Origin: an uncultured Acidimicrobiales bacterium
Lineage (GTDB): Bacteria > Actinomycetota > Acidimicrobiia > Acidimicrobiales > SHLQ01
Length of the DNA: 46,581 bases
Reading direction: 5' to 3'
Assembly: GCA_938041035.1 (NCBI GenBank)
Contig: CALHYX010000065.1
Location: forward strand, 1 to 46,581
Part shown: one piece after another, positions 1-8,371 of the stretch
Numbering within the stretch: the first letter of the stretch is position 1
Layout: each line of letters begins with the position of its first letter
Position numbers and translations under genes: made by a program
The notes under the pieces: model-generated
Seen by the model: the letters and a program-made list of their open reading frames with translations, nothing else
Told to the model about the DNA's origin: nothing
Databases searched by the model: none

Positions 1-90
1 GGCCATCAAAGTGTACGGCGCCGGGCTGACACCGTTATAGGAATGACTCTCAATTTGAGCGTACGCGGCCCCGTACCCGATCGCAATCGG

Positions 91-109
91 AATGGGAATC
101 ATTTTCATA
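91..109. promoter_or_regulatory. possible Zur/Fur-like box at left edge
   Basis: The sequence AATGGGAATCATTTTCATA matches 16 of 19 positions of the actinobacterial Zur-type palindrome as I remember it (AATGAAAATCATTTTCATT). It is only 6 of 9 self-complementary. It overlaps the end of the neighbouring leftward gene. A leftward gene could begin at the ATG complement at 4-6 and leave the window. The gene it would control is not visible, so this is a weak call. Confidence 0.22.
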
Positions 110-1001
110 TTTGTGCGATGCCGGCCCGGATTCGTTGGGCCAGCGCCTGGTTGGTGGCGAAGAGCACGCCGCGGTGGGCCATGTTGGTGGCGTCCTCCCG
201 GTTCAGGTCGAGCGGGCCGCCGTGTATGTCGGTGGCGACCGCGCCCAACTCGTGAAACAGGCATGCCGTGGCGGCAAAGTCCCACAGGCTGCCGCCGCCC
301 GTGGGCTTGGGCCGTTTGAGGTAGCAGCCCGGCGGATGGGTGAGTACGCCACAGGCGTTCAGGACGGCTCCGCCGCTCGCATGGAGCTGCACACCGTCGA
401 GGCCCATGTCCCGGGCAATCCGTTCCAACGCATCGACGACAACCTCGCGGTCGTCCATCGCCAAGAAGCTGCGATCGGCGAACACGGATAGCGCCTCTCC
501 CCCACCGCCTCCTCCAGCACCGGCGGACCCGATCGGCCACGGCCGCCGGTCACGAAACCCGCCCACGCCGGAGATCGCATGCATCAGCGCCCCTTCGACG
601 GGGTCGTAGATCACCCCGATCCGCGGGGTTCCATCGCGGGCGACGAGGGCGATCGAGACGGCGTAGCCGGGTATCCCCTCGATAAAGGGCAAGGTGCCGT
701 CGAGCGGGTCAACGCACCAGAAGTGGTCGGCGGCGAGGCGACTGCCGTCGTCGTGTCGTTCCTCGGTCAGCAGGCCGAGCTCGAAGCGTTCGAGGGTGGG
801 CGTCAGGCGCTCGACGATGATGTCTTCGCTGCGCCGATCGATCTCGGTCACCACCTGGGCCGCCAGGCTGGCGGCGGTGTCGTCACCCGGCTTGTGCTGC
901 ACCTCCGCCGGGCGCGACCCGGCGATCATCTGACCCGCCTCACTCGCGGCCCGGATCGCCAGCTCGGCCAGCGTGTGCAGATCCGACGGGGAGAGGTTCA
1001 C
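105..1001 (-). CDS. inositol monophosphatase family phosphatase (CysQ/IMPase-like)
   Basis: This looks like a Mg2+/Li+-dependent phosphomonoesterase of the IMPase/FBPase/CysQ superfamily. The metal-binding motif DPLDGT is present (about residues 98-103 from this start), preceded by an LTEER segment supplying the usual metal-ligand Glu. A C-terminal SLWDFAA supplies the second Asp. The substrate cannot be read from sequence; inositol phosphate or 3'-phosphoadenosine 5'-phosphate (PAP) are options. PAP would be attractive because a PAPS-dependent sulfotransferase lies in the same operon and releases PAP. I prefer the GTG at 1001 because GGAG sits 8 nt upstream. A TTG at 1028 and a GTG at 1010 are alternatives, and all three are coupled to the upstream stop at 1015. 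It is the last gene of the leftward operon. Confidence 0.85.
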   Translation of the reverse strand: MNLSPSDLHTLAELAIRAASEAGQMIAGSRPAEVQHKPGDDTAASLAAQVVTEIDRRSEDIIVERLTPTLERFELGLLTEERHDDGSRLAADHFWCVDPLDGTLPFIEGIPGYAVSIALVARDGTPRIGVIYDPVEGALMHAISGVGGFRDRRPWPIGSAGAGGGGGGEALSVFADRSFLAMDDREVVVDALERIARDMGLDGVQLHASGGAVLNACGVLTHPPGCYLKRPKPTGGGSLWDFAATACLFHELGAVATDIHGGPLDLNREDATNMAHRGVLFATNQALAQRIRAGIAQI

Positions 1002-1014
1002 CTGGTGCACTCCA

Positions 1015-1965
1015 TCACCGTGTTTCAAGGACCTCTCGCGCCAGCCGTTCGCTGTACCGGTGCAGCTTCGGGTGACCCGGGCTCCATCCCTGCAAGAAGC
1101 GAGTGAAGTCGGTCCAGGCGACCGGGTACAGTGCGCGCCAATCCTGCTCCAGCGCGGCGAAATCCAGCGCGTCGCCCGCCCGCTGCAAGGCGTCGTTCAG
1201 CAGCTCGAAGTAGCGGTCGAGCAGACCGGGAGCCATGGCCTCGCTGTCGTCCTCATCGAGACAGCTGCTGATGAAGTAGGCGACGTCCTTCATCCCGCAG
1301 CCGCCTCCGACGTACTGAAAATCCACTGCGGCAGCTCGCCGCCCGCGGTCGTCGAAACAGAAGTTGGCCAGCTTGGCGTCGCCGTGGACAAAGGTCGCAA
1401 ATGCCGTGTCTGCGAGGCGCCGATCGATGGCCGCGGCCGCCGCCTTCAGGGGGCCATCCGCGAGTGCATCGAACTCGTCGGGGCGGGTCGCCAGGTGCCA
1501 GTAGGTGCCCGTGGCCCAGAGGCCGTCGGGCCGCTCCCCCATGAAGGTGGCGTGGAAGCTCGCCAGCCACGACAGGCAGGCCTCGATCTCGACCTCGCTC
1601 ACCCGGCGGCGCCGCCCGGCATAACCCGACGCGTCCAAATCTTCGAGGACCATCACGACCTCGTCGGCCCGAGTCTCGAGGGCCAGGCGCCGGGGCACCC
1701 GGCATCCGTCCGGGCACCGATGGGCATAGCGGTCGTACCAGGCCGTCTCCACCCGGTAGGACTCCAGCTTCCGCTCGTGTGACCGGTCGGAGTTCCAGCC
1801 GCGGGGATGGTTGCGCTCGTCGGGCCAGCGCACGTGTTTAACGATCACGCTCGCCTGCTCCCCGCCCTCGACGAAATACCGCACGATCTGCCCGTATCCG
1901 CTCCACAGACTCTGCACGGCCCGCGTTTCGACTACCGCACGCGCCCCGGTCGCGCTCAGCACCAC
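1015..1965 (-). CDS. EcKL/CHK-type phosphotransferase (aminoglycoside-kinase fold)
   Basis: A 316-residue small-molecule kinase of the APH/choline-kinase fold, closest in motif style to ecdysteroid-kinase-like (EcKL/CHK) proteins. The catalytic loop is HGDAKLAN (H194, D196, N201) and the metal-binding segment is VDFQ (D215), the EcKL style of the kinase DFG. An LEDL hinge lies near residue 109. The acceptor is unknown; this family is common in actinobacteria that degrade sterols and lipids. It lies 25 nt after the MDR gene and overlaps the start region of the phosphatase, so it is surely co-transcribed. Function beyond phosphotransfer is inference. Confidence 0.82.
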   Translation of the reverse strand: MVLSATGARAVVETRAVQSLWSGYGQIVRYFVEGGEQASVIVKHVRWPDERNHPRGWNSDRSHERKLESYRVETAWYDRYAHRCPDGCRVPRRLALETRADEVVMVLEDLDASGYAGRRRRVSEVEIEACLSWLASFHATFMGERPDGLWATGTYWHLATRPDEFDALADGPLKAAAAAIDRRLADTAFATFVHGDAKLANFCFDDRGRRAAAVDFQYVGGGCGMKDVAYFISSCLDEDDSEAMAPGLLDRYFELLNDALQRAGDALDFAALEQDWRALYPVAWTDFTRFLQGWSPGHPKLHRYSERLAREVLETR

Positions 1966-1990
1966 CGCCGCGAGATCGGCATCGATGGGA

Positions 1991-3082
1991 TCAGGCCTGG
2001 TCAGCGGGCATCCTGACGATCAGCCGGCCGACGGTCTCGCGGTCTCCCATCGACGTGATGAGCGCAGGTAGTTCCTCAAAGTCGACCACCGCGCCGATCA
2101 CGGCGCGCACCTCTTCGTTGCGGACGAGGTCGACGACGTCGGCCATGATCTTCGTCCCCAGGCTGGTCGGCGAGACGTTCCAGCCCATCGCCGTCTTGAC
2201 CATCGCCAACATGTCATCACCTGCGTAGTGGAGCATCACCCCACACAACTTGATGTTCGCGAAGGCGATCTGGCGGGGCACGATGAACTTTTCGTCCGCG
2301 ACGAGTTTGTTCGAGGCGAACCCCATCATCAGGAACCGCCCGTTGTACGCGGTCGACTTGATCGACTCCTCCCACACCGCTTCGCCCACGTTGTCGAACA
2401 CGACGTCGACGCCCCGGTTGTCGGTTTCGGCGAGCACGACGTCGGCGAAGCTCTCGGTCGAGTAGTTGATGGCGAAGTCGGCACCCAGGTCGCGGCAGAA
2501 CTGCACCTTCTCGTCGGTGCCGGCGGTCGCGAACACGCGGGCCCCGGCCTGTTTGGCGAGCTGGATGGCGGCCGACCCCGACCCACCGGCCGCCGCGTGG
2601 ATCAGCACCGATTCCCCGGCCTGGATCCCGGCGCGATCGTGGAGGCCGAGCCAGGCCAGATGGAAGGGAAAGAACAGGGCCGCCGCATCCGGCAGGGCGA
2701 TGTCGTCGGGCATGGCGAACACCGCGTTCGTGTCGCAGAGCACCTTCTCGGCAAAGCCGCCATGCGCCCGCTTGCAGATGGCGACCACCCGCCGATCCTG
2801 CCACTGCTCAGCACCGTCTCCGCATGCCTCGACGACGCCGACGGTCTCCATACCGGGGCTGTAGGGGAACTCCGGTGGCGCCATCATGTTGCCGCCGGTG
2901 ATGCGTTCGAGGTCGTTCACGTTGAGCGGGATTGCCTCGACGCGCACGAGCACCTCTCCGGCCGCCGGCGCCGGTACGTCGACCTCCTCGAGCTTCAGCA
3001 CGTCGAGCGGTGCGCCGTACTCGTGCACTCGCCAGGCCCGCATCCTGGTGGCGGGCATCCCGGTGGACGTCGGATCGGTCAC
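1991..3082 (-). CDS. zinc-less quinone-oxidoreductase-like MDR (NADPH-dependent)
   Basis: A 363-residue medium-chain dehydrogenase/reductase. It has an N-terminal GroES-like domain and a Rossmann domain with [10 protein letters not shown] at about residues 163-172, followed by the typical ATAGTDEK and GADFAINY segments. I see no structural-zinc cysteine cluster, which fits NADPH:quinone or enoyl reductases. The start is the GTG at 3082 because it forms a GTGA overlap with the stop of the sulfotransferase. An in-frame extension upstream to 3409 runs through that gene and is spurious. Substrate not determinable. Confidence 0.87.
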   Translation of the reverse strand: MTDPTSTGMPATRMRAWRVHEYGAPLDVLKLEEVDVPAPAAGEVLVRVEAIPLNVNDLERITGGNMMAPPEFPYSPGMETVGVVEACGDGAEQWQDRRVVAICKRAHGGFAEKVLCDTNAVFAMPDDIALPDAAALFFPFHLAWLGLHDRAGIQAGESVLIHAAAGGSGSAAIQLAKQAGARVFATAGTDEKVQFCRDLGADFAINYSTESFADVVLAETDNRGVDVVFDNVGEAVWEESIKSTAYNGRFLMMGFASNKLVADEKFIVPRQIAFANIKLCGVMLHYAGDDMLAMVKTAMGWNVSPTSLGTKIMADVVDLVRNEEVRAVIGAVVDFEELPALITSMGDRETVGRLIVRMPADQA

Positions 3083-4260
3083 TGGGCAGCCTCCGGAACG
3101 AGACCGAAATGGTCGATGTAGGCCGCAAACTCGGCCCGAACCCTGTCCGGGACAACACCGAACTCCTCGGGTGCGTAGCGGTGAATCCCGTGCTTGCCGG
3201 GCGGATTGTCGTCGATGAACGCCCGCATGGCGTCCGCCGCCGCGTTGGTCATGGGCAACCCGAAGGCGTCGTAGATCTTCTCGACCTCGCGGAACTGATC
3301 GGTGATGAAGTCCTGGAAGTACATGTCGTAGAACACCGCGTCGGGATATGCGTTGGATCGCCGCACGTCGATTCCGTGCATCAACACCTTGCGCAACCGA
3401 CGGGTCCAATCGCCGGCGATCTCAACCGGGTCGACGTCATCGCTGCCGACGCGGCGCACGATCGAGGTGAGACTGGCGTACGACGTCATCGACTTCACCG
3501 GGTCGCGGTGGGTGAAGACGACCCGGGCATCGGGATAGGTCGCCAGCATGTGTTCGAGGCCCCAGAGGTGAGCACCGGTCTTGAGGACCCACCGGTCGCC
3601 CCGGTGCCGGGCCTGAAGATGCTGGAGCTGCTGCTCGTGCACGGCATACACGTCGGCCCAGTCGGCCTCGTCGTCCACCCAGTCCTGATAGGTCGGAACC
3701 CGGAACTGGTTGTGAAACAGCGGCGTGCACATCGCCTCCCCCATCAGCACCACGCATTCCTGCGAGAGTTGCGGCCCCATGGGGTGGATGGCGTCGAATC
3801 CGGGGAGTTGCGCGTCGCGTTGAGGCATGAGGGCAGCGCAGCGGTCGATGCGGGGGTCCCGTTCGAACGAGTCGGTCTCCGGCGGAGGCGACGGGAACAT
3901 CACCTCCCAGGTCATCGGCGCGCGACTCGCCGGATCCTGGGCACAGATGTCGTGCAGGATGGTGGTGCCGGTGCGGGGCATGCCAACGATGAACACCGGC
4001 TTCACGATCCGTTGTTCCGCGATCTCGGGGAACCGCTTCCGATCGTTTACGTACGCGAGGCGATTCACCGTGTGCAACAGCATGCGCTCGTTGGAAATCA
4101 ACCGACCCACGTCATTGAGGTGGGCATCGCCACGAAGGGAGTCGATCAGTCGTCCGAGCGGTTCGACGAAGGGGCCGGGACCGAGATCTTCCAACCCGCC
4201 GGAGCGGACCCGCGCCTCTTCCAACACCCCCTCGACATCGAGTGATTCCCCGCTGGTCAT
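3079..4260 (-). CDS. sulfotransferase family protein (PAPS-dependent)
   Basis: A 393-residue cytosolic sulfotransferase-fold protein. The 5'-phosphosulfate-binding P-loop is FIVGMPRTGTT at about residues 90-100, and the 3'-phosphate-binding segment is VVFTHRDPVKS about 150 residues later. The family moves sulfate from PAPS to hydroxyl groups of lipids, sterols or carbohydrates; the acceptor here is unknown. It is sandwiched between an OYE-type reductase (28 nt upstream) and the MDR, to which it is coupled by a GTGA overlap. The operon reads as modification of a small lipophilic molecule, with PAP recycling possibly by the terminal phosphatase (inference). Confidence 0.88.
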   Translation of the reverse strand: MTSGESLDVEGVLEEARVRSGGLEDLGPGPFVEPLGRLIDSLRGDAHLNDVGRLISNERMLLHTVNRLAYVNDRKRFPEIAEQRIVKPVFIVGMPRTGTTILHDICAQDPASRAPMTWEVMFPSPPPETDSFERDPRIDRCAALMPQRDAQLPGFDAIHPMGPQLSQECVVLMGEAMCTPLFHNQFRVPTYQDWVDDEADWADVYAVHEQQLQHLQARHRGDRWVLKTGAHLWGLEHMLATYPDARVVFTHRDPVKSMTSYASLTSIVRRVGSDDVDPVEIAGDWTRRLRKVLMHGIDVRRSNAYPDAVFYDMYFQDFITDQFREVEKIYDAFGLPMTNAAADAMRAFIDDNPPGKHGIHRYAPEEFGVVPDRVRAEFAAYIDHFGLVPEAAQ

Positions 4261-4288
4261 GTGGCTCCGGTCGTCATTGTTCAGTGCT

Positions 4289-5494
4289 TCAGTGCTTCAG
4301 CTCGGCCCACTCGGCATGGCCGGGGCGTTCGCCTTCGGGCACCAGCACGCAGTGCGTGCCGGCGTAGATCGAGGCCATGCACTTGTTGCAGTGCACGCAG
4401 AGTGCGTCCGCCTCGCTTCCCGCCTTCCAGCGGTTGATGAGGCCGGGCTCGCGCAACAGCGCCCGCCCCATGGCCACGAACTCGAACCCCTCGGCCATCG
4501 CCACGTCGACGGTCTCACGCTGGGTGATTCCCCCCAGCAAGATGAGGGGCATGTCGACCGCGGCGCGGACCTCGCGGGCGTATTCGAGAAAGAACGCCTC
4601 CTCGAACGGGTAGGTCGGCATCAGCTTCCGGGCCGCGATCTTGAACGGAAGCCGCATCGCCTTTGGCATGGTCTGGGCCATCTCGTGGATCGGCGGCTCG
4701 CCCCGAAAGAAATACATCGCGTTCTCGAAGCTCGAACCGCCGGTGAGCTCGAGGGCATCGAGTGCGCCGTCGGCCTCGAGCATCTGGGCCACCTGCACAC
4801 ACTCGCCGAGCCAGAAGCCTCCGGCGACGCCGTCGGCCAGATTCAGTTTGGCGGTGACGGCAATCGCGTCGCCGACGCCCTCGCGCACCCGGGTCGCGAC
4901 CTGGCGGGCGAAGCGCGCCCGGTTTTCGATCGACCCACCCCATCGGTCGGTGCGCTTGTTGCGCTTGGGGCTCAAGAAGTTCGAGATGAGGTAGCCGTGA
5001 CCAAAGTGAAGTTCGACCGCGTCGAAGCCGGTCGAGACGGCGAGCTGGGCCGAGGTGACGAAGTCGTTCGTGACCCGCTCGATGTCGGCCTCGGTGGCTT
5101 CGGCGGTGCGCTTCATTCGTTGCAGCGCGAACGCCGGCGACGCCGAGATGGCGGTGCCGCCGCTGCCGTTGCCCACCGGCCCGGCGTGGCCGAGCTGTAT
5201 CGACGCCATGGTGTCGAACTCGTGAATCGCGTCGGTGAACTGCTGCAGCCCCTCCGCCGCATCCGGCGTCATCACGATCTCGTTCGGGGCGCCCTGACCC
5301 TCGAGCGACACCGCGCAGTAGGCGATCGTCGTCATGCCTACGCCGCCCGCGGCCTGGGCCTTGTGGAACTCGATGATCGCGTCGGTCATCTTGTTCTTGC
5401 GGGCCATCCCCTCGAAGGTCGCGGCCTTTATGAACCGGTTCGGCAGCGTGATCGGCCCGAGCCGGGCGGGAGCGAACGCGTCGTGGTCAGCCAT
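4289..5494 (-). CDS. NADH:flavin oxidoreductase, Old Yellow Enzyme family
   Basis: A 401-residue FMN TIM-barrel enzyme. Recognisable parts are the N-terminal LPNRFIKAAT, the HFGHGYLISNFLSP active-site segment, the KRTDRWGGSIENRARF signature and the C-terminal MGRALLREP phosphate-binding region. It ends with a cysteine cluster (C366, C369, C372, C382) resembling the Fe-S motif of 2,4-dienoyl-CoA reductases, but the chain stops there and lacks their FAD/NAD(P)H domains. It probably reduces an activated C=C bond, with unknown substrate. It is the first gene of the operon and has TAGTGT 6 nt before the ATG, so it is probably leaderless. Confidence 0.9.
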   Translation of the reverse strand: MADHDAFAPARLGPITLPNRFIKAATFEGMARKNKMTDAIIEFHKAQAAGGVGMTTIAYCAVSLEGQGAPNEIVMTPDAAEGLQQFTDAIHEFDTMASIQLGHAGPVGNGSGGTAISASPAFALQRMKRTAEATEADIERVTNDFVTSAQLAVSTGFDAVELHFGHGYLISNFLSPKRNKRTDRWGGSIENRARFARQVATRVREGVGDAIAVTAKLNLADGVAGGFWLGECVQVAQMLEADGALDALELTGGSSFENAMYFFRGEPPIHEMAQTMPKAMRLPFKIAARKLMPTYPFEEAFFLEYAREVRAAVDMPLILLGGITQRETVDVAMAEGFEFVAMGRALLREPGLINRWKAGSEADALCVHCNKCMASIYAGTHCVLVPEGERPGHAEWAELKH

Positions 5495-5500
5495 CCGCCG

Positions 5501-5506
5501 ACACTA
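5501..5506 (-). promoter_or_regulatory. -10 hexamer TAGTGT of the OYE operon (leaderless)
   Basis: On the minus strand TAGTGT ends exactly 6 nt before the ATG at 5494, fitting the actinobacterial TAnnnT -10 with transcription starting at the initiation codon. Confidence 0.55.
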
Positions 5507-5530
5507 CTCAGCGCATCGAAGGCATCACAG

Positions 5531-6403
5531 CTACGAGGCTCGGAGGGCCCGGGGGGCCGTCTCGAACTCCGCACGAATGGTTTCCACCAGCGCAGCCAGT
5601 GCGTCGGACGGTTCGCCGGGAACGGTCCGAATGATCTGGTGGATCCGGGGAAGTTCGCCGATCGGCGCCGGAGGATTCCAGGCCACCACGTCGTCGCCGA
5701 GATAACTCGCGCTCATGGCCGCCACCCCGATCCCGGCCTGCACCGCAGAGCGGACGGTCAGCGATGTCGCCGCGGAGAAGACGGTCTTGAACTCGATCCC
5801 CGCCTCGCGCAGCGCAGCATGGGTGTACTCGTTGTAGAAGCAGCAATCGAAATCGAGAAACGGAACCGGCGGGGTCGAATGGTCATCGGAGGCCGAGCTG
5901 ACGAACACGAGTTCCTCGGACCACAGCACGATGTCGGTCGGCCGAAGCGATTCATCGCTCACCTGGACGAGGACCACATCGACCTCCGCGGCGTCGATCC
6001 GGTCGGTCAGCGAGCCGGAATTGTCCACCGAGAACTCGATCTCGGCGCCGGGGTGGCGGCGGCCGAAGACGCCGAGCACGGCGGCGATCTGGGCGACGTC
6101 GACCTCGCCGTTCGAGCTGAGCCGGACCGTGCCCTCGAGGTCGGAACGCTCCAGGCGCGCCACGGCCCCGTCGTGCAGCTTGACCATCGCGCGGGCATCG
6201 GGCAGCAATTCCCGGGCGGCGCGCGTGGGGCGCAGGTTGTGACCGTCGCGGATGAGCAGTGGTTGACCCGCCCGATCCTCGAGCCGACTGACCTTTCGGC
6301 TGACCGCCGACTGGCTCATGTGGAGCTGGCGGCCGGCGCTTGTCATGCCGCCCGTGTCGAGCACGGCGAGCAGGACTCGGAGGGATTCGACATCGAGCTG
6401 CAT
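5531..6403 (-). CDS. LysR family transcriptional regulator
   Basis: A 290-residue LTTR. The N-terminal winged helix-turn-helix runs MQLDVESLRVLLAVLDTGGM then AGRQLHMSQSAVSRKVSRLE (about residues 1-42). It is followed by the periplasmic-binding-like effector domain. The start is the ATG at 6403, where the family consensus begins; a longer in-frame reading to 6508 adds unrelated residues. TACCCT lies 6 nt upstream of this ATG, supporting a leaderless message. It is 36 nt upstream of the OYE gene on the same strand and could regulate it. It is also back-to-back with the genes at 6500 and 6780, the more usual LTTR target position. Confidence 0.9.
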   Translation of the reverse strand: MQLDVESLRVLLAVLDTGGMTSAGRQLHMSQSAVSRKVSRLEDRAGQPLLIRDGHNLRPTRAARELLPDARAMVKLHDGAVARLERSDLEGTVRLSSNGEVDVAQIAAVLGVFGRRHPGAEIEFSVDNSGSLTDRIDAAEVDVVLVQVSDESLRPTDIVLWSEELVFVSSASDDHSTPPVPFLDFDCCFYNEYTHAALREAGIEFKTVFSAATSLTVRSAVQAGIGVAAMSASYLGDDVVAWNPPAPIGELPRIHQIIRTVPGEPSDALAALVETIRAEFETAPRALRAS

Positions 6404-6409
6404 GGCTCC

Positions 6410-6415
6410 AGGGTA
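6410..6415 (-). promoter_or_regulatory. -10 hexamer TACCCT of the LysR gene (leaderless)
   Basis: The minus-strand hexamer TACCCT ends 6 nt before the ATG at 6403, matching the TAnnnT pattern seen before other starts in this window. Confidence 0.5.
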
Positions 6416-6499
6416 ACTGAAGGGGCCATGACACGTTGGAATGAAAAGTAGGAAATGTTGTCGCTTGTGCATGTTGTGGTGCCGCCGGACAATGACGGC

Positions 6500-6760
6500 A
6501 TGGCTCACTCCCTAGACGTACATCGACCCGGCTGCGTCGGTTACCCGGCAGCCCACCGTCCGACCCGTCCCGGCGCTGCCGGCGAGGTTCCGATCGAGGA
6601 CACCGCGGCGACCTCGCCGGAGCGCGAGCGGTCCGACGGAATCCGGGCTCTGCTGACGAGGCTGGCTCGGTTCGCCCGGGCGGTCATCGCCCCCACCCCC
6701 ACCGAAGCGGCCGGCCTCCGGGCCACCTTCGAGGACGGCGTCAGACCGCCGATGCCCTGA
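6500..6760 (+). CDS. small hypothetical protein
   Basis: An 86-codon reading frame from ATG to TGA fills the space between the divergent LysR gene and the nitroreductase, ending 19 nt before the latter. The product is polar, rich in Arg, Ala and Pro, with one predicted amphipathic helix near residues 46-60 and no membrane segment or motif I recognise. There is no clear ribosome-binding site. It may be real or chance coding in GC-rich DNA; position is the main argument for it. Confidence 0.35.
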   Translation: MAHSLDVHRPGCVGYPAAHRPTRPGAAGEVPIEDTAATSPERERSDGIRALLTRLARFARAVIAPTPTEAAGLRATFEDGVRPPMP

Positions 6761-6779
6761 GCCGTGGAACACTACGGCC

Positions 6780-7451
6780 ATGAACTTCGACCTCGCCCAG
6801 ACCGATGCGCTGCTCTCGACCACCCGGGCGGTGCGCAAACGGTTGGACCTCGACCGCGACGTTCCGAACGACGTGGTCCTGGAATGCCTGCAGCTGGCGG
6901 TGCAGGCACCCACCGGGTCCAACCAGCAGGGATGGCGGTGGATGGTCATTCGCGATCAGGAGCGCAAGAACGCGCTCGCCGACCTGTACCGACGCGGCGG
7001 CGGTGACTATCTGACCACCGCGGCCGCCGACACCGAGCAGGGCACGACCATGCACCGGGTGCTCGACTCGGCCACCTACCTGGCCGAGAACCTGCAAAGG
7101 GTCCCGGTCCTGGTGATCCCGCTGATCATCGGGCGGCTCGACTCGCCCCGACTCGGTGGGGCAAACAACATCACCACGGTGGCCGCCGGACTACTCGGCT
7201 CGATCGTGCCCGCGGTGTGGAGTTTCCAGCTCGCCCTGCGGAGCCGGGGACTCGGCAGCTGCTACACCACCATGCATCTGCAGTTTGAAGACGAAGCGGC
7301 CGAGCTGCTGGGAATCCCGGCGCACATGACCCAGGCCGGGCTCCTACCGGTGGCCTACACCATCGGCACCGACTTCAAGCCGGCCCAACGACCGCCGGTA
7401 TCGGCCATCACCTACCTCGACGAGTACAAGAACCCCATCGACGGCGCGTAA
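6780..7451 (+). CDS. nitroreductase family FMN protein
   Basis: A 223-residue nitroreductase-fold enzyme. The N-terminal TTRAVRKRLD is the FMN-phosphate-binding region, LAVQAPTGSNQQGWRWMVI is the second FMN contact, and SIVPAVWSFQLALRSRGLGSCYTT is the conserved central helix and loop. Members reduce nitro, quinone or enone compounds or act as dehalogenases; the substrate here is unknown. It lies divergent from the LysR gene, which may control it. It converges on the phytanoyl-CoA dioxygenase gene with 42 nt between the stops. Confidence 0.88.
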   Translation: MNFDLAQTDALLSTTRAVRKRLDLDRDVPNDVVLECLQLAVQAPTGSNQQGWRWMVIRDQERKNALADLYRRGGGDYLTTAAADTEQGTTMHRVLDSATYLAENLQRVPVLVIPLIIGRLDSPRLGGANNITTVAAGLLGSIVPAVWSFQLALRSRGLGSCYTTMHLQFEDEAAELLGIPAHMTQAGLLPVAYTIGTDFKPAQRPPVSAITYLDEYKNPIDGA

Positions 7452-7493
7452 GTCGGCGAGCTCCGGGCCGCGGTACCGCCACCGCGGCCGGAT

Positions 7494-8300
7494 CTACCGA
7501 CGGTCGCGGACCGCTTTGTAGTTGCTCTTGATCCGTCGGTCCGCCTCCCGTTGCCGTTCGAGCGCCTCGGGGGCGAGGTCACGAACGGGTGGCTCTTCGG
7601 GACGGAAGTGACCAAAAGCGTCGACCCCGCGCATCACGATCGCCGTGTCGTCGCCGTGCTGCAACTGACGGACGTGCGGCGCCACGAACTGCGCATTGAC
7701 CCCGATGCGGCGATCGTCTGAGCGGTTCGGCCTCGACGAGTGGAGCGTCAACCCGTGGTGCAGCGACGCCTCGCCGGGCAGCAGCGGAACATGGACCGCA
7801 GTCGACTCGTCGACCCCTCTGGCGTACTGCCCGAGGTCGAGCACGTCATCGGGCGCCTTCTGAGCCGGCGTGACGTGATCGACCGGGCCCGCGACATGGC
7901 TGCCGGGGATCATCTGCATGCAGCCGGACTCGGGGGTGGCGGGCGAGAGCGCAATCCAGGCTGACACCTGGGCATCATCATCGCTCAGGCCCCAGTACGT
8001 GAGGTCCTGATGCCAGTTCACCTGGGCGGGACTGCCGGGCTCTTTGACGATGTAGGTCGAGTTGTACAACAAGATGTCCGGCCCAATGCAGGCTTCGACG
8101 GCGTCGAGCAGGGTCGAGCTGGCGATCAGCTCCCACGCCGAGGTGAGCACCAGGTGCGCCTTGTCCCGGTAGTGCAGCGGGCCGACCTGCTCCTCGGCCG
8201 CCTCCATCCGCGCGCGATGGGCCAGGGCCGAGATCTCGTCGACCACCCGCACGGGGGCGACGAACCCGTCTCGTCGGTACCGGGCCCGGAGGTCACGCAT
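7494..8300 (-). CDS. phytanoyl-CoA dioxygenase (PhyH) family protein
   Basis: A 268-residue Fe(II)/2-oxoglutarate dioxygenase of the PhyH family. The metal triad is visible as WHQDLTY (H97 and D99 from this start) and TLHSSRPNRSDDRR (H187), with the downstream Arg binding 2-oxoglutarate. The start is uncertain: the ATG at 8300 puts the usual YRRDGF element near residue 12, while an in-frame GTG at 8327 would add nine residues. It is followed upstream on the same strand by an acyl-CoA dehydrogenase gene 71 nt away. A role in hydroxylating a lipid-like substrate is plausible but not shown. Confidence 0.87.
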   Translation of the reverse strand: MRDLRARYRRDGFVAPVRVVDEISALAHRARMEAAEEQVGPLHYRDKAHLVLTSAWELIASSTLLDAVEACIGPDILLYNSTYIVKEPGSPAQVNWHQDLTYWGLSDDDAQVSAWIALSPATPESGCMQMIPGSHVAGPVDHVTPAQKAPDDVLDLGQYARGVDESTAVHVPLLPGEASLHHGLTLHSSRPNRSDDRRIGVNAQFVAPHVRQLQHGDDTAIVMRGVDAFGHFRPEEPPVRDLAPEALERQREADRRIKSNYKAVRDRR

Positions 8301-8371
8301 AGCCTCGGTCGCCCCTCTCCTGCTCACTTTCCCGGACGCCTACCCGGCGCAGAATAGCTTTAGCCCGACCG

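Noticed and set aside
49..59. Short palindrome CTCAA-T-TTGAG near the left edge
   Set aside because: Only 5-bp arms, no promoter or gene context, no T-run; not distinguishable from chance.
2932..4245. A plus-strand frame of 437 codons opposite the sulfotransferase
   Set aside because: The opposite strand encodes the P-loop sulfotransferase; the antisense product has no motif and no start signal.
3827..6451. A plus-strand open frame of 874 codons across the sulfotransferase, OYE and LysR genes
   Set aside because: It is antisense to three genes with clear family motifs. Its translation is Arg/His/Asp-rich with no recognisable domain, typical of a shadow frame in GC-rich DNA.
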